The position numbers and the translations under genes are program-made. From Fimbriiglobus ruber (GTDB lineage: Bacteria > Planctomycetota > Planctomycetia > Gemmatales > Gemmataceae), in assembly GCF_002197845.1 (NCBI RefSeq), contig NZ_NIDE01000007.1, positions 1 to 64,000 of the forward strand: a stretch of DNA of 64,000 bases, in the 5' to 3' direction. Below are positions 26,392 through 34,735 of the stretch, one piece after another. Every line of letters begins with the position of its first letter. Positions within the stretch are counted from its first letter, which is position 1. Under the pieces are notes generated by a model. That model had not been told where the DNA came from. It did no database searches and saw only the letters and a program-made list of their open reading frames with translations.

Positions 26392-26704
26392 CCGAACGCA
26401 GTTTATACTTCCCGCGGCCCGGATTGAGGTCTTTCGCCGACCGGGTGTGGGCGGGGTCGGCGTCCCCGGCAGGTGCGACCTCACCCCCGGCCCCTCTCCT
26501 CCGAGAGGAGAGGGGAGCAAAGAGGCGAACGTCACCGACATTGGGGACGCCGTTTCCCGAACCGCCACTCTCCATCCGCGAGCCGTCCGCTCGTGTTCCC
26601 CTCTCCTCCCGGAGGAGAAGGGTTGGGGGTGAGGTCGCCGCTCCCACCCCTCTCCACTCGCCGGGACGGAGAAACACCTCATTCCGGGCCGAACGCAGTT
26701 TGTA
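26392..26704. repeat. Inverted-repeat block flanked by 13-bp direct repeats
   Basis: Inner arms around GCGACCTCACCCCCGGCCCC (26473 on) and TTGGGGGTGAGGTCGC (to about 26639) pair imperfectly, each carrying a CCTCTCCTCC/GGAGGAGA mini-hairpin. CCGAACGCAGTTT occurs directly at 26392-26404 and 26689-26701, followed in both by TAT or a near match. It may be a mobile REP-type element or the product of an unequal exchange. No gene was found. Confidence 0.65.
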
Positions 26705-26815
26705 TTGATTTTCGGAATGCTTTAATGGCGCAGCAGACTACTCAAAGTGTCAGTTGATTAATGGTAAAAATGGCGATTCGGAATTTTGGGCACACCAAAT
26801 GCAATGTACATTTGC

Positions 26816-26877
26816 GGCGGGATGACTGACGTGAACCGAGTGGGCGACGGTTCATGGAGGTCATCCCGCCGTTTTTT
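26816..26877 (+). terminator. Strong intrinsic terminator or small structured RNA
   Basis: GGCGGGATGAC (26816-26826) pairs perfectly with GTCATCCCGCC (26860-26870); an inner stem GAACC/GGTTC lies at 26833-26853, and GTTTTTTG follows directly. It points rightward on the + strand, 470 bases beyond the NodB stop with only repeats between, so it may end a short independent RNA. The remaining bases to 27126 hold no supported gene. Confidence 0.7.
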
Positions 26878-27126
26878 GTTTAGCGTGCCACTTTCCCGGT
26901 CACTATTCCCAGTGATTTCCAGCAAATTGGACGACTCTTCGAGCAAGGACGTCCACCCACGCAGTTTCCGGCCCGATGACTGTGTCTTGTGACCGGTCGC
27001 GACGCGGTGGCGAAAAAATCCCCGCTTGGTCAAAATTTCTCCGCGTTGGAGTGGGATTGTTCACGACCGCCGAACAGCACGCCTTTTGGCAGTCGCCATT
27101 TTCTCGCGACCGACCTTCGTACCTGA

Positions 27127-27531
27127 TCACACGCTCGTGTTCGTCTCCGCCTCCACTTTCGACCAATCCGGTCCCCAACCACCGGCCGCGCGGTACATCT
27201 CATCGCCGGTGTGTTGGGTAAATTCGACCACCAGCCGGTCGCTCCTCAAACCAAGCAGTTCGACACAGATGTCGATGAGCGCCTGTGCCAGCTCGGCTCG
27301 CTGTTCGGGCGGCCGGCCGGAGCGGACGTCGCACATCAGGATGGCCGCCGGCTCGGGCTCACCGCCCAGTGCGCTCCACAGGTTCCCCTCGCCGAGTTCG
27401 CGGAAGCCGACGGTCACGCGATCGATCGAGGTCTGCATGATCCGCGCGTACAGGGCGGCGAAGCGGAGAGCCGCCTGCCGTTTCAATTCGACCGGGTAAC
27501 GGGTCGGCACATCGAGTTGCAGGTACGGCAT
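27127..27531 (-). CDS. Tautomerase-superfamily protein
   Basis: A 134-residue protein of the 4-oxalocrotonate tautomerase fold. The start MPYLQLDVPTRYPVELKRQA puts a proline directly after the initiator methionine; after Met removal this is the catalytic N-terminal proline of the family. The length fits the double-motif members (MIF/malonate-semialdehyde-decarboxylase-like) rather than the 62-residue form, and the second half (ILMCDVRSGRPPEQRAELAQ) starts a second beta-alpha-beta unit. Substrate unknown. It lies 112 bases from the ATP-grasp gene on the same strand; co-transcription is possible but not proven. Confidence 0.85.
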   Translation of the reverse strand: MPYLQLDVPTRYPVELKRQAALRFAALYARIMQTSIDRVTVGFRELGEGNLWSALGGEPEPAAILMCDVRSGRPPEQRAELAQALIDICVELLGLRSDRLVVEFTQHTGDEMYRAAGGWGPDWSKVEAETNTSV

Positions 27532-27642
27532 CGTCGGGCCTCCTGGCGGAATGGGCGTTACGTCCCATTTTACCCCGCGGCCGATGCCTCAGTCGAATCC
27601 GCCCCACCATTGACGTTCGCAGATGTGGTGTCGAGAGAGTTG

Positions 27643-28392
27643 TTACCCCGTCCCGAGATCGGAAGCCGGCACGGCCGCGTGTCGGATGACCTGCAGTACA
27701 CTCGCGGGATCGCAGCCGTAAATGCCAGACCCCCAGGCCGAATTTTGTTCGACGACGGCCCAACCACGCCCGGCGATTACTCCAACATCGAGAACGGCCG
27801 CACGCGGGAGATCGACGCGCGGGTCGCCGAGAACCGTTTCCAAGAATGCACGGACTTCGGACTCCTCGATCGCGGAGCAGGCGAAATCGTTCTCGCGTTG
27901 CAACTCCCCGTCGCGAAGGTAAACGGACATCGTGCGGACCTTGCGGTCCAGTACGAAACCGCGAAACTCCTTCTCCCAGCTGACCACCTCGGCAACAAGA
28001 ACGGGGGTCGCGTCGTCGTATTCAAGGGGAAGATCACGTCCGGCGTAAACCCGTGCCGGGAAACTCTTATCATTCGGCGGCTTGATAAACGCGGGTTGTG
28101 CGATCGTCCGGGCCTGTCCGAGCGTTGTGAGATAGACCCAGCGCTTGCGGTACTCCTCCGGAAGCCGGGGGAGCCAATCGACCGCCGGTTCAAGTAGGCG
28201 GAGTCCGAATTGTTCGGCCAAGGTCGGCCCAAATAGGGCTTCCAAGTACAGCAGCGGCTCGGGCACCGTCAGCAGGTCGTCGGGAACCCGCCAGGACGTG
28301 AGCCGCTCGACCGCCCAACCGAGTTGGGCGGCCGCCCGCCACAACGCTTGGGCGTCTTCGGTAAACCGCGGCGTGAGTACGAGCGTAGGCAT
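27643..28392 (-). CDS. ATP-grasp domain protein (DUF4343-like)
   Basis: A 250-residue protein resembling short ATP-grasp ligases annotated with DUF4343. Visible parts are MPTLVLTPRFTEDAQALWRA (N-terminal fold), QPAFIKPPNDKSFPARVY (ATP-binding lysine region), VLVAEVVSWEKEFRGFVLDR and DVGVIAGRGWAVVEQNSAWG (metal-binding E/N of the ATP-grasp site). The ATG at 28392 starts at the conserved region; the upstream ATG at 28428 is also possible. The product is unknown; family members join a carboxylate to an amine or thiol at the cost of ATP. It lies downstream of the desaturase gene on the same strand. Confidence 0.8.
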   Translation of the reverse strand: MPTLVLTPRFTEDAQALWRAAAQLGWAVERLTSWRVPDDLLTVPEPLLYLEALFGPTLAEQFGLRLLEPAVDWLPRLPEEYRKRWVYLTTLGQARTIAQPAFIKPPNDKSFPARVYAGRDLPLEYDDATPVLVAEVVSWEKEFRGFVLDRKVRTMSVYLRDGELQRENDFACSAIEESEVRAFLETVLGDPRVDLPRAAVLDVGVIAGRGWAVVEQNSAWGSGIYGCDPASVLQVIRHAAVPASDLGTG

Positions 28393-28446
28393 CGGCCCCA
28401 ACCTAACACCACGACCGCGCGACGGCAAATCTCGTTCTCGACCGGC

Positions 28447-29541
28447 TCACACGGTCACGGGAGCAGGACTCACGGTCCGGCCGGCCGCCGCGAGAGCCGC
28501 GGCCGGCGGCTGGCGGACATCCCACACCAGCCGTAACCCGCGGAGGAGGCGGATGATCAGGTACGCGAAGTCGACCTCATACCACGCGAACCCGTGCCGG
28601 GCCGACGTGGGCGCCCGGTGGTGGTTGTTGTGCCACCCGTCGCCCATCGCCAGAATCCCGAGGACCCAGTTGTTCCGGCTCCCTTCCCCCGTCGCGAACC
28701 GCTGCCGCCCCCACACGTGCCCGAACGAGTTCACCGCGAACGTGACCTGAAAAACCACGGCCGTACTCAGACAGTACCCCCAGAACAATCCCGACCACCC
28801 GTCGATAAGGTAACACACCCCGGCCGCGGCGAAGCCCGGGAGCATCCACAGGCGGTCCAGCCAGACCAGTTCCGGGAACTTGGTCAGGTCGCGGATCGAG
28901 CTGAGGTCGGGCCGTGTCAGATCGCGGGCGAACAGCCACCCCATGTGGGCGTACCAGAAGCCGTCAACGACCGGCGAGTGGACGTCGCCCTCGGTGTCCG
29001 AATGCGTGTGGTGCTGGCGGTGATAGATGACCCACCAGAGCGGTCCCTTTTGCAGCGCCGTACACCCGGCCGCGGCCAGGACGAACTGGAACCACCGGGA
29101 CGTTTTAAACGCGTGGTGGGCCAGGTAGCGGTGAAACCCGACCGTCACCCCGATGCCGGTCAGCCGGGTCATGACCAGGAACATTACGAGTTCGACCCAG
29201 GTGGCCGGGACGAAGAAGAGAGCCACGAGCGACAAGTGGACGACGATGAGGGGCAATAGGGCCGACCCCACCCGGAGGGCACGATACCATGCCGGGCGGG
29301 CGGGAAGTTCGGCCGCCGGGCTGGCCGGAAGCTGTTCCGGTTCCTGGTCGAGACTTCGGACGAGCCCTTCACCATCGTCCGCTCGCCCGGGTCGATCCGA
29401 ATCAGGTGTTGGCGCTATATCCCGCTGGTGGGAGTGTGCGACATCCCCGCCGAGGTCGCGCTCGACCCGGAGCGCCGGGCTCGCGAGGGCCGACGAAGAC
29501 CCGCCCCCGAACTCGTTCGCTTCTTCCGCGGCCTTTTTCAT
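28447..29541 (-). CDS. Membrane fatty-acid (acyl-CoA delta-9) desaturase
   Basis: A 364-residue integral membrane di-iron desaturase that introduces a double bond into an acyl chain. The three histidine boxes are HRYLAHH (about 137), HRQHHTHSD (about 173) and HNNHHR (about 311). Membrane helices lie around LLPLIVVHLSLVALFFVPAT, VMFLVMTRLTGIGVTVGF and FAAAGVCYLIDGWSGLFWGY. The first 75 residues are hydrophilic, so the true start may be further in; 29541 is the only ATG before the core. A terminator-like hairpin lies only 30 bases upstream of this ATG, within the leader. It makes unsaturated lipids and fits with the FabI gene elsewhere in the window. Confidence 0.93.
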   Translation of the reverse strand: MKKAAEEANEFGGGSSSALASPALRVERDLGGDVAHSHQRDIAPTPDSDRPGRADDGEGLVRSLDQEPEQLPASPAAELPARPAWYRALRVGSALLPLIVVHLSLVALFFVPATWVELVMFLVMTRLTGIGVTVGFHRYLAHHAFKTSRWFQFVLAAAGCTALQKGPLWWVIYHRQHHTHSDTEGDVHSPVVDGFWYAHMGWLFARDLTRPDLSSIRDLTKFPELVWLDRLWMLPGFAAAGVCYLIDGWSGLFWGYCLSTAVVFQVTFAVNSFGHVWGRQRFATGEGSRNNWVLGILAMGDGWHNNHHRAPTSARHGFAWYEVDFAYLIIRLLRGLRLVWDVRQPPAAALAAAGRTVSPAPVTV

Positions 29542-29572
29542 GCCTGACTCTTTTGCGGGGAATTAAAGAAAA

Positions 29573-29605
29573 CGCCCGCGGAAGGAGGGGCTCTTCCTGC
29601 GGGCG
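29573..29605 (-). terminator. Terminator or attenuator upstream of the desaturase
   Basis: On the minus strand, CGCCCGC-(bulge A)-GGAAG pairs with CTTCC-GCGGGCG and is followed by TTTTCTTT, about 27 bases before the desaturase ATG. It can end transcripts of the TlpA gene at 29762-30904; if the desaturase promoter lies upstream of it, it would act as an attenuator. Confidence 0.6.
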
Positions 29606-29761
29606 CGTCACTCAGTTATACCCGGAAATTTTTGTGAATACGCGATAATCCCAACAGATGATAGGTAAAAAAATTACAAAAGTGCCATCAAATCGCCGGC
29701 TGTAACTGTTACCACGGGCGGCGCGGCGGGTCGCCCGGTGACGTAGCGGACGTAACGTTCG

Positions 29762-30904
29762 CTATTTCTTCGCGTCGGCCTCGGCCGCGGCGACGAGTTT
29801 GTCAATTTCTTTGTCGAGAACTTCATCACCCGGAGAACCAAGCCAGATGGAGCGGATGACGCCCTTGTGATCGATCAGGTACAGGGTCGGCCAGCCGTCC
29901 AGGTTCCATTCCTCGGCCAGCTCCGGTTTGTCGGCCCCGCGGACGCTCTTGAACGACCGCCACGAAATCTCGTGCTTGCCGATCGCCTTGTTCGCGTCGT
30001 CCGCGGTCGGGTCGCCGTTCACGCCGATCAGGGTAAACGGCTTGTCCTTCATTCGGGCGACGATCTTCTTGTTGTGCGGGACCATCCCCATGCACGGCCC
30101 GCACCACGACGCCCAGAAGTCGAGCAGGACGACCTTCCCGCGGGCGTCGCTGAGCTTGAGCGCCTTTCCGGTTGTGTCCTCCCCTTCGATCTCGGGTACG
30201 GTCTTGCCAACCACCAGGTTCAGGACATTCTTTAAACCCGCCAGCTGGCCCGCGGCCATCACGCCGAGCGGCTTTTCCAGTTGGGGTGTCTTGACGGTCG
30301 CGTAGTCGCTCGCGGCGGCTTTGAGCAACCCTTCGGCCTCGGCCGCCAACTTGGCCCGGTCGTCGTCGGACGCTGCCTTGGCTTTGTGCTTGAGGCGGAC
30401 GCCGAGCGCGTAGGTGGCGACGCCTTTGACGTCTTTACTCTTGTTCTGCTCGGCGATCGCCCGCAAGACGGTTTCGGCCCGGGGACTGTCCGAATACGCG
30501 AGGGCGTACGCGAACTCGGCCGCGTCCGGGTGGGCGGCGTGGTGTTTGGCGATCAGGTCGAGGGCGGCCCCGCTCTTGTCCCCGCCGGCCGAACTGACCG
30601 TCACCAGTGCGTCGAACGCGGCCGGGTTCGCGGGTTGTGGTTCGACCAATTTGAAGAGCGTGTCGACGTACTTCACGAGCGCTTTGTCCGACTCGTCCGA
30701 GATGCGCTCCCGCTCCTTGTCGGTCTTGGCCTTTTCAAACGCGGCCTCGAACTGCTCCCGCTCCTTCCCGAACGCGGCCTTGGCCGCCTTGATGCGCGCC
30801 GCCAGGTCGCCCGGTTCCTCGGCCCGGGTGGTCCCGCCCGGGAGCATCGTGAGACCGCACGCCAGGAGGAGCCCGACCGCGGCGGCCCGGAACCAGTAAC
30901 TCAT
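29762..30904 (-). CDS. TlpA-family thiol-disulfide oxidoreductase, long N-terminal domain
   Basis: A 380-residue exported thioredoxin-fold protein. The signal peptide is SYWFRAAAVGLLLACGLTML; the ATG at 30904 has GGAG eight bases upstream. Residues about 30-240 form an alpha-helical, charged domain. The thioredoxin domain (about 245-370) has VPEIEGEDTTGKALKL, FWASWCGPCMGMVPHNKKIV with the CGPC active site, and the cis-proline region DGWPTLYLIDHKGVIR. It probably keeps exported proteins or cytochromes reduced. The upstream sequence and signal-peptide region are duplicated at 32182-32253, and relics of similar genes lie upstream. Confidence 0.92.
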   Translation of the reverse strand: MSYWFRAAAVGLLLACGLTMLPGGTTRAEEPGDLAARIKAAKAAFGKEREQFEAAFEKAKTDKERERISDESDKALVKYVDTLFKLVEPQPANPAAFDALVTVSSAGGDKSGAALDLIAKHHAAHPDAAEFAYALAYSDSPRAETVLRAIAEQNKSKDVKGVATYALGVRLKHKAKAASDDDRAKLAAEAEGLLKAAASDYATVKTPQLEKPLGVMAAGQLAGLKNVLNLVVGKTVPEIEGEDTTGKALKLSDARGKVVLLDFWASWCGPCMGMVPHNKKIVARMKDKPFTLIGVNGDPTADDANKAIGKHEISWRSFKSVRGADKPELAEEWNLDGWPTLYLIDHKGVIRSIWLGSPGDEVLDKEIDKLVAAAEADAKK

Positions 30905-31008
30905 GACGATCTCCGTCGGGTATGGGGCGAACGACTGTCGTGCCGACACCCCGGCTATGATGAGCGCGGCCGGTCGCCGGGGCAAGAGACCAGGCCGGCG
31001 CCTCGTGA

Positions 31009-31120
31009 TTTCTTACCGGTCCCCTTGGCCGCAGCGACGAGCGTGTCGATCGCCGAGTCGAACCAGGCTGTCGCTCGGAGAACCGGGCGGAATCTGACGC
31101 GCGACGAGATCGCGGTCCGC
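31009..31120 (-). pseudogene. 3' remnant of a TlpA-like gene
   Basis: Read on the minus strand, one frame gives IPPGSPSDSL and the neighbouring frame gives WFDSAIDTLVAAAKGTGKK. Together these match the C-terminal pattern of the intact neighbour (GSPGDEVLDKEIDKLVAAA). A frameshift separates the two pieces, and nothing of the thioredoxin core is left. It is a short match and is called a relic with modest confidence. Confidence 0.5.
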
Positions 31121-31378
31121 CACGGGCCCCGGAGATTCGGCCCGGCCGCCGAAAATGGTCGGCGAAATCACACCGCCGGGCTTGCCGAGATTCCGTCGGC
31201 GATTTATTCTTGAGTCTATTTTTACGATGTTAACTTCTCGACGTTGTTCAACTAGTCCTGGACCACGGGACGAACTGTAACGCCCGCGAAGGTCTCGGCC
31301 TTGCCATTAGCAGCGTCTATCGTTCGACGAATTGAAAATTGGATCAGGGTGAACTCCGCTTCTTTGTGAGAGTGACCG

Positions 31379-31969
31379 ATGCCGATTTTGTTTAGATGCC
31401 CTTGCGGCAAGATACTCCAAACCAAAGACGAGTACGCCGGGCGGAGGGTGCAGTGCCAGGCGTGCGGCAGAGCGCTGTTCGTTCCGGAAGCCGAATTAGG
31501 CTACGAGGTGGTGGACGACGCCCCGCCGCCACCCGCCAGTTCAGCGGACCCGGGCTACGAGGTGGTGAACAACGTCTCGCTGCCGGTGGCTACGCCGACG
31601 AGAGCCAGGCCCGTCCCCGCCAAGGCGGTGGAACGACCCGACGACGAAGACGACCGGCCTCGTTCCTATCAGGTACGCGACGATGACGACGATCGACCTC
31701 CCAGTCGCCGCCAACGGGATGAGGACGACCGGCCGCGGAAGAGGCCACTGCGAAAGAAGCCGAGAGAAGCGGAAAAGTCGTCGTCCTTTGGGTTGGAGCG
31801 GAAAGTCCTCTCCGGCGGGGTCTTGGGCGGTCTGCTGGCGATGGTGATCGCCGCCGTGTGGTTTGTACTCGGACTGATGGCGGACCGAATCTTTTTCTAC
31901 CCGCCCATTCTTTTCGTACTCGGGTTGATCGCCATGATCAGGGGAGCCGCGGGCGGGAACGATGATTAA
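31379..31969 (+). CDS. Zinc-ribbon protein with two membrane helices
   Basis: A 196-residue protein. The N-terminal CPCGKILQTKDEYAGRRVQC plus QAC forms a zinc-ribbon-like four-cysteine knuckle (C-x-C…C-x2-C), common in planctomycete proteins. Residues about 45-140 are Pro-rich then highly charged (DDEDDRPRS, RRQRDEDDRPRKRP), likely disordered. Two membrane segments follow near the C-terminus (GGVLGGLLAMVIAAVWFVLG and FFYPPILFVLGLIAMI). Function unknown. It is encoded between TlpA-like genes and relics, on the opposite strand to the intact one. Confidence 0.8.
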   Translation: MPILFRCPCGKILQTKDEYAGRRVQCQACGRALFVPEAELGYEVVDDAPPPPASSADPGYEVVNNVSLPVATPTRARPVPAKAVERPDDEDDRPRSYQVRDDDDDRPPSRRQRDEDDRPRKRPLRKKPREAEKSSSFGLERKVLSGGVLGGLLAMVIAAVWFVLGLMADRIFFYPPILFVLGLIAMIRGAAGGNDD

Positions 31970-32086
31970 TCCGCGACCGGGATGAAATGCACGAACGGCG
32001 TCGATCGCGGCCGAGAGGTCGACAAGGGTTACACCCGTTGTGCCGTTGGCCGCATGCGACGGGCTGCGGGGATTTTTCACCGGTGG

Positions 32087-32212
32087 CTACTTCTTGCAAG
32101 TCCCTTTGGCCGTGACAGGCGCGGCCGGTTCCTCAGCCCGCATGTTCCTGGCTGTTGCCACCAACCCACCGGTTAGGATTTCGACCGCGGCGGCCCGGAA
32201 CCAGTAACTCAT
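32087..32212 (-). pseudogene. 41-codon TlpA remnant: signal peptide joined to a C-terminal tail
   Basis: The minus-strand frame starts MSYWFRAAAV, identical to the start of the TlpA protein at 29762-30904, continues to MRAEEPAAP (cleavage region conserved as RAEEP) and ends VTAKGTCKK, like the tails of the neighbouring relic (AAAKGTGKK). It looks like a TlpA gene with its whole core deleted. It could still encode a small exported peptide, because the copied upstream region keeps the GGAG ribosome-binding site. Confidence 0.6.
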
Positions 32213-32397
32213 GACGATCTCCGTCGGATTATGGGGCAAACGGCTGTCGTGTCGAGCAAGGAACCGGGCCGGCGACTGGGACCGGCACCGGTGGCGATTG
32301 CACTTTCATCTTGGCCTGGCTAGCGTGATTGCGAGCGGGTACTCCTGCCCGAATACCTCGGACCTGGGAAGCGGCCAGTTCAGCACGGAGATATTAC

Positions 32398-33462
32398 GTG
32401 ATCCGAGCAGCCTGCACGGTAGCGATCGCTTTGTCCTTTGGTGGGGTCATTCGCGCCGATGAGGCTCTCTCGATCGGGAGTCCGGCCCCAGAACTCAAGC
32501 TCTCCACCTTCTTGCTCGGCGAGCCGCTTAATGAGTTAAAGCATGGAACGATTTACGTGATTGAATTTTCTGGAACTCAATGCCCTCCCTGCGTCCGTTG
32601 CATTCCGCACCTGACCGACTTGCAGAAAAAACACAAGGAAACCGTCTTTTTCAGTGTCTACTCGGAAAACCGAAAGAACGTATCTGACTTCCTGAACCAG
32701 CACCGAGACAAGATTGGCTATCGGGTCGCAGTCGATCCCGATCGGGCTGTTTGGAACGCCTGGATGAGGAAGGCGTCTCAGGAAGGAATACCGACTGTAT
32801 TCGTGATAGACGCGAAGGGGCTTATCGCCTGGATCGGTACACCTGACGACATGGCTGATCCTCTTGCCGGGATCGTCGCCGGTACGTTCGACCCGGGTGT
32901 GGACAAGATGCGCCTTCGGTTCGAGAAAAGGCTGTCGGCCGGACGGGAACAACTTGACAAGCGTGAAGAAAGGGCCTGGGTAAACTACGGGCAAGCCACT
33001 GCGCTAATTGCAATAGGGAAATTGACCGAAGCCTTGGCCATCGTTGAAGCGGGCCTCAGGGAATGTGAAGATATTCCCAACGGCGTATACCCGCTCAAAG
33101 GGGCAAAATTGCAGATACTCGCCCGGCAACCCAGCACCAAGGAAGCGGCAATCGAGTTCGCCGTCGAGTGGGCCGTGGCCACCAAGTTTGCCAGAGATGA
33201 GTTTCGCTGGGTACAAGTGATTAGTTCCCTGTTGAAAGCTGCGAGCCCCCCCGAATCGCGGGATTTGCGGCTCATTGACCTGGCGATGGCGATGCTGCGA
33301 GATTTAGAGAAGTCTCTGGAACAGAAATCTGACAACTCGACTATTAAGAATGCTAATGTGCTGCGCATCCAGAGCCAGGAACTACTGTCGCGTGCATATC
33401 ATTTGCGTGGAGAGACTGAGAGCCTGTCCGGGAAGACTATTTTGATGCAACTCTATATTTAA
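32398..33462 (+). pseudogene. TlpA/thioredoxin-like gene, 5' part, cut by an IS element
   Basis: Exported thioredoxin-like protein. The GTG at 32398 has GGAG eight bases upstream and begins the signal peptide IRAACTVAIALSFGGVIRAD. The thioredoxin domain has ALSIGSPAPELKLSTFL, FSGTQCPPCVRCIPHLTDLQ (CPPC active site) and GIPTVFVIDAKG. A helical, TPR-like C-terminal half follows (LIAIGKLTEALAIVEAGLRE). At 33417-33419 the gene runs into the IS; the last 15 residues (to MQLYI) are IS-encoded. The missing 3' end lies at 34371-34532; joining the two across the TGA duplication restores a 393-residue frame. The truncated product keeps the whole thioredoxin domain and may still be made. Confidence 0.85.
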
Positions 33463-34369
33463 ACGGGGGATAACGCTCTTGTGGATCCATGCGATTGAGG
33501 ATCAGCTGGATTGACCGCACACGAATCATGGATTCGCTGGAACTATTCAGTCGCTCATAATTACGACTTAACCGCCGGGCCCGCCCGAGCCACCCGAACG
33601 TCCGCTCGACGACCCACCGCTTGGGTAACAGGGTGAACCCCTTGACCCCGTCCGGTCGGCGGACGATGACGAGTTCCCATCCGAGTTCCGGGTGGCCGTC
33701 TTTCCACCCGTTCAGGGCATGGTTGTGGTACTTCCCGTCGGCCCACACGACCTTCAATCGCGGGTACGCGTCACGGTCCAACCCTTCGAGTACGGTCGGG
33801 GCCGCGGCCGCGTCGTCGACGTGCCCGGCGGTCACCGCCACGACCATCAGCAGGCCCAGCGTATCGACCACGATCGACCGCTTCCGGCCCTGGATTTTCT
33901 TGCCCGCATCGTACCCGTTCCCGCCCGCGTGTTCGGTCCCTTTGACCGACTGGCTGTCGATGCTCGCGGCACTCGGGGTCCGCTCGTGACTCGGGGCGTG
34001 GACTTCCCGATACCCCTCCCGGAGGACATCCAGGAGTTCTTGCCAGGTGCCATCGTCCCGCCACTGGGCGAAGTATTCGTACACCGTACTCTTGGCCGGG
34101 AAGTCGTGCGGGAGCATCGACCACTGACACCCCGACCGGTTCACGTACACGATCGCGTTCAGCACCTCCCGGAGGTCCACCGACCGGGGCGTCCTCCGGG
34201 TCGGGCGGCCGGCAGGACGACCTGGATGATCTCCCATTGGAGGTCGGTCAAATCGGTCGGATACGGTTTGCGAACGGTCGCATCCATGACTTCGCTCCTC
34301 GAGTACGAAGGAGCGACTAACTTACAAGAGACGCACAACTTACAGCAAGGTCACTTTTCGGACAGCCTC
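33420..34369. mobile_element. IS5-family insertion sequence
   Basis: About 950 bp, bounded by imperfect 15-bp inverted repeats GAGCCTGTCCGGGAA (33420-33434) and TTTTCGGACAGCCTC (34355-34369). The trinucleotide TGA flanks both ends (33417-33419 and 34370-34372), a TNA-type target duplication used by several IS5 subgroups. It carries one transposase gene on the minus strand, in two frames. The near-perfect junctions suggest a recent insertion. Confidence 0.9.
33437..34287 (-). CDS. IS5-family transposase in two overlapping frames
   Basis: DDE transposase. The first frame starts with ATG at 34287 (GAGGAG eight bases upstream), MDATVRKPYPTDLTDLQWEI, and runs to LPAARPGGRP. The sequence then continues, one frame back, with RSVDLREVLNAIVYVNRSGC in the long frame down to 33437. 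The shift lies at a four-C run (34186-34189 on the + strand as GGGG). Catalytic residues are visible: D in ASIDSQSVKG, D in VVWADGKYHN, and E in WVVERTFGWLGRARRLSRNY. Some IS5 subgroups use programmed -1 frameshifting; a one-base loss is the other explanation. Confidence 0.9.
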
Positions 34370-34532
34370 TGAAACCGCCGTCAAGCATATCGAAACCGCC
34401 ATCCATCTACTCAAGACGTCGCAGCCCGAGCTGGGAGAAAGTGCCGATCGCTTCAAGAAAAGGCAAGCGTTTATGCTCGCGGACTATGAGAAATATCGGG
34501 AGCAATATAAACAGGCGAAAAAATTACCGTAG
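34370..34532 (+). pseudogene. 3' remnant of the TlpA-like gene beyond the IS
   Basis: Directly after the IS, the frame joined to codon ACT at 33415 reads ETAVKHIETAIHLLKTSQPE and ends EKYREQYKQAKKLP at a TAG (34530-34532). It is a helical continuation of the interrupted gene, 53 codons long. It has no start of its own. Confidence 0.8.
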
Positions 34533-34735
34533 TCTGAGTATCCGATTGCACCGGAGTTTCTGGACCGGATGCATGGGAAGTGGTTTGGGACAGGTTGCCC
34601 GAAACCTCGAACGGCGCCACTATCGAAATGCTGTGGCAGTTGGCAACGCGGCCGGAGTTGCCGTTTGCCCGGATTGTGCGATAATCGCCCGCATCCGTTG
34701 GCCCGCCGCCCGCACCACCCGCCGAGATCCGACTC

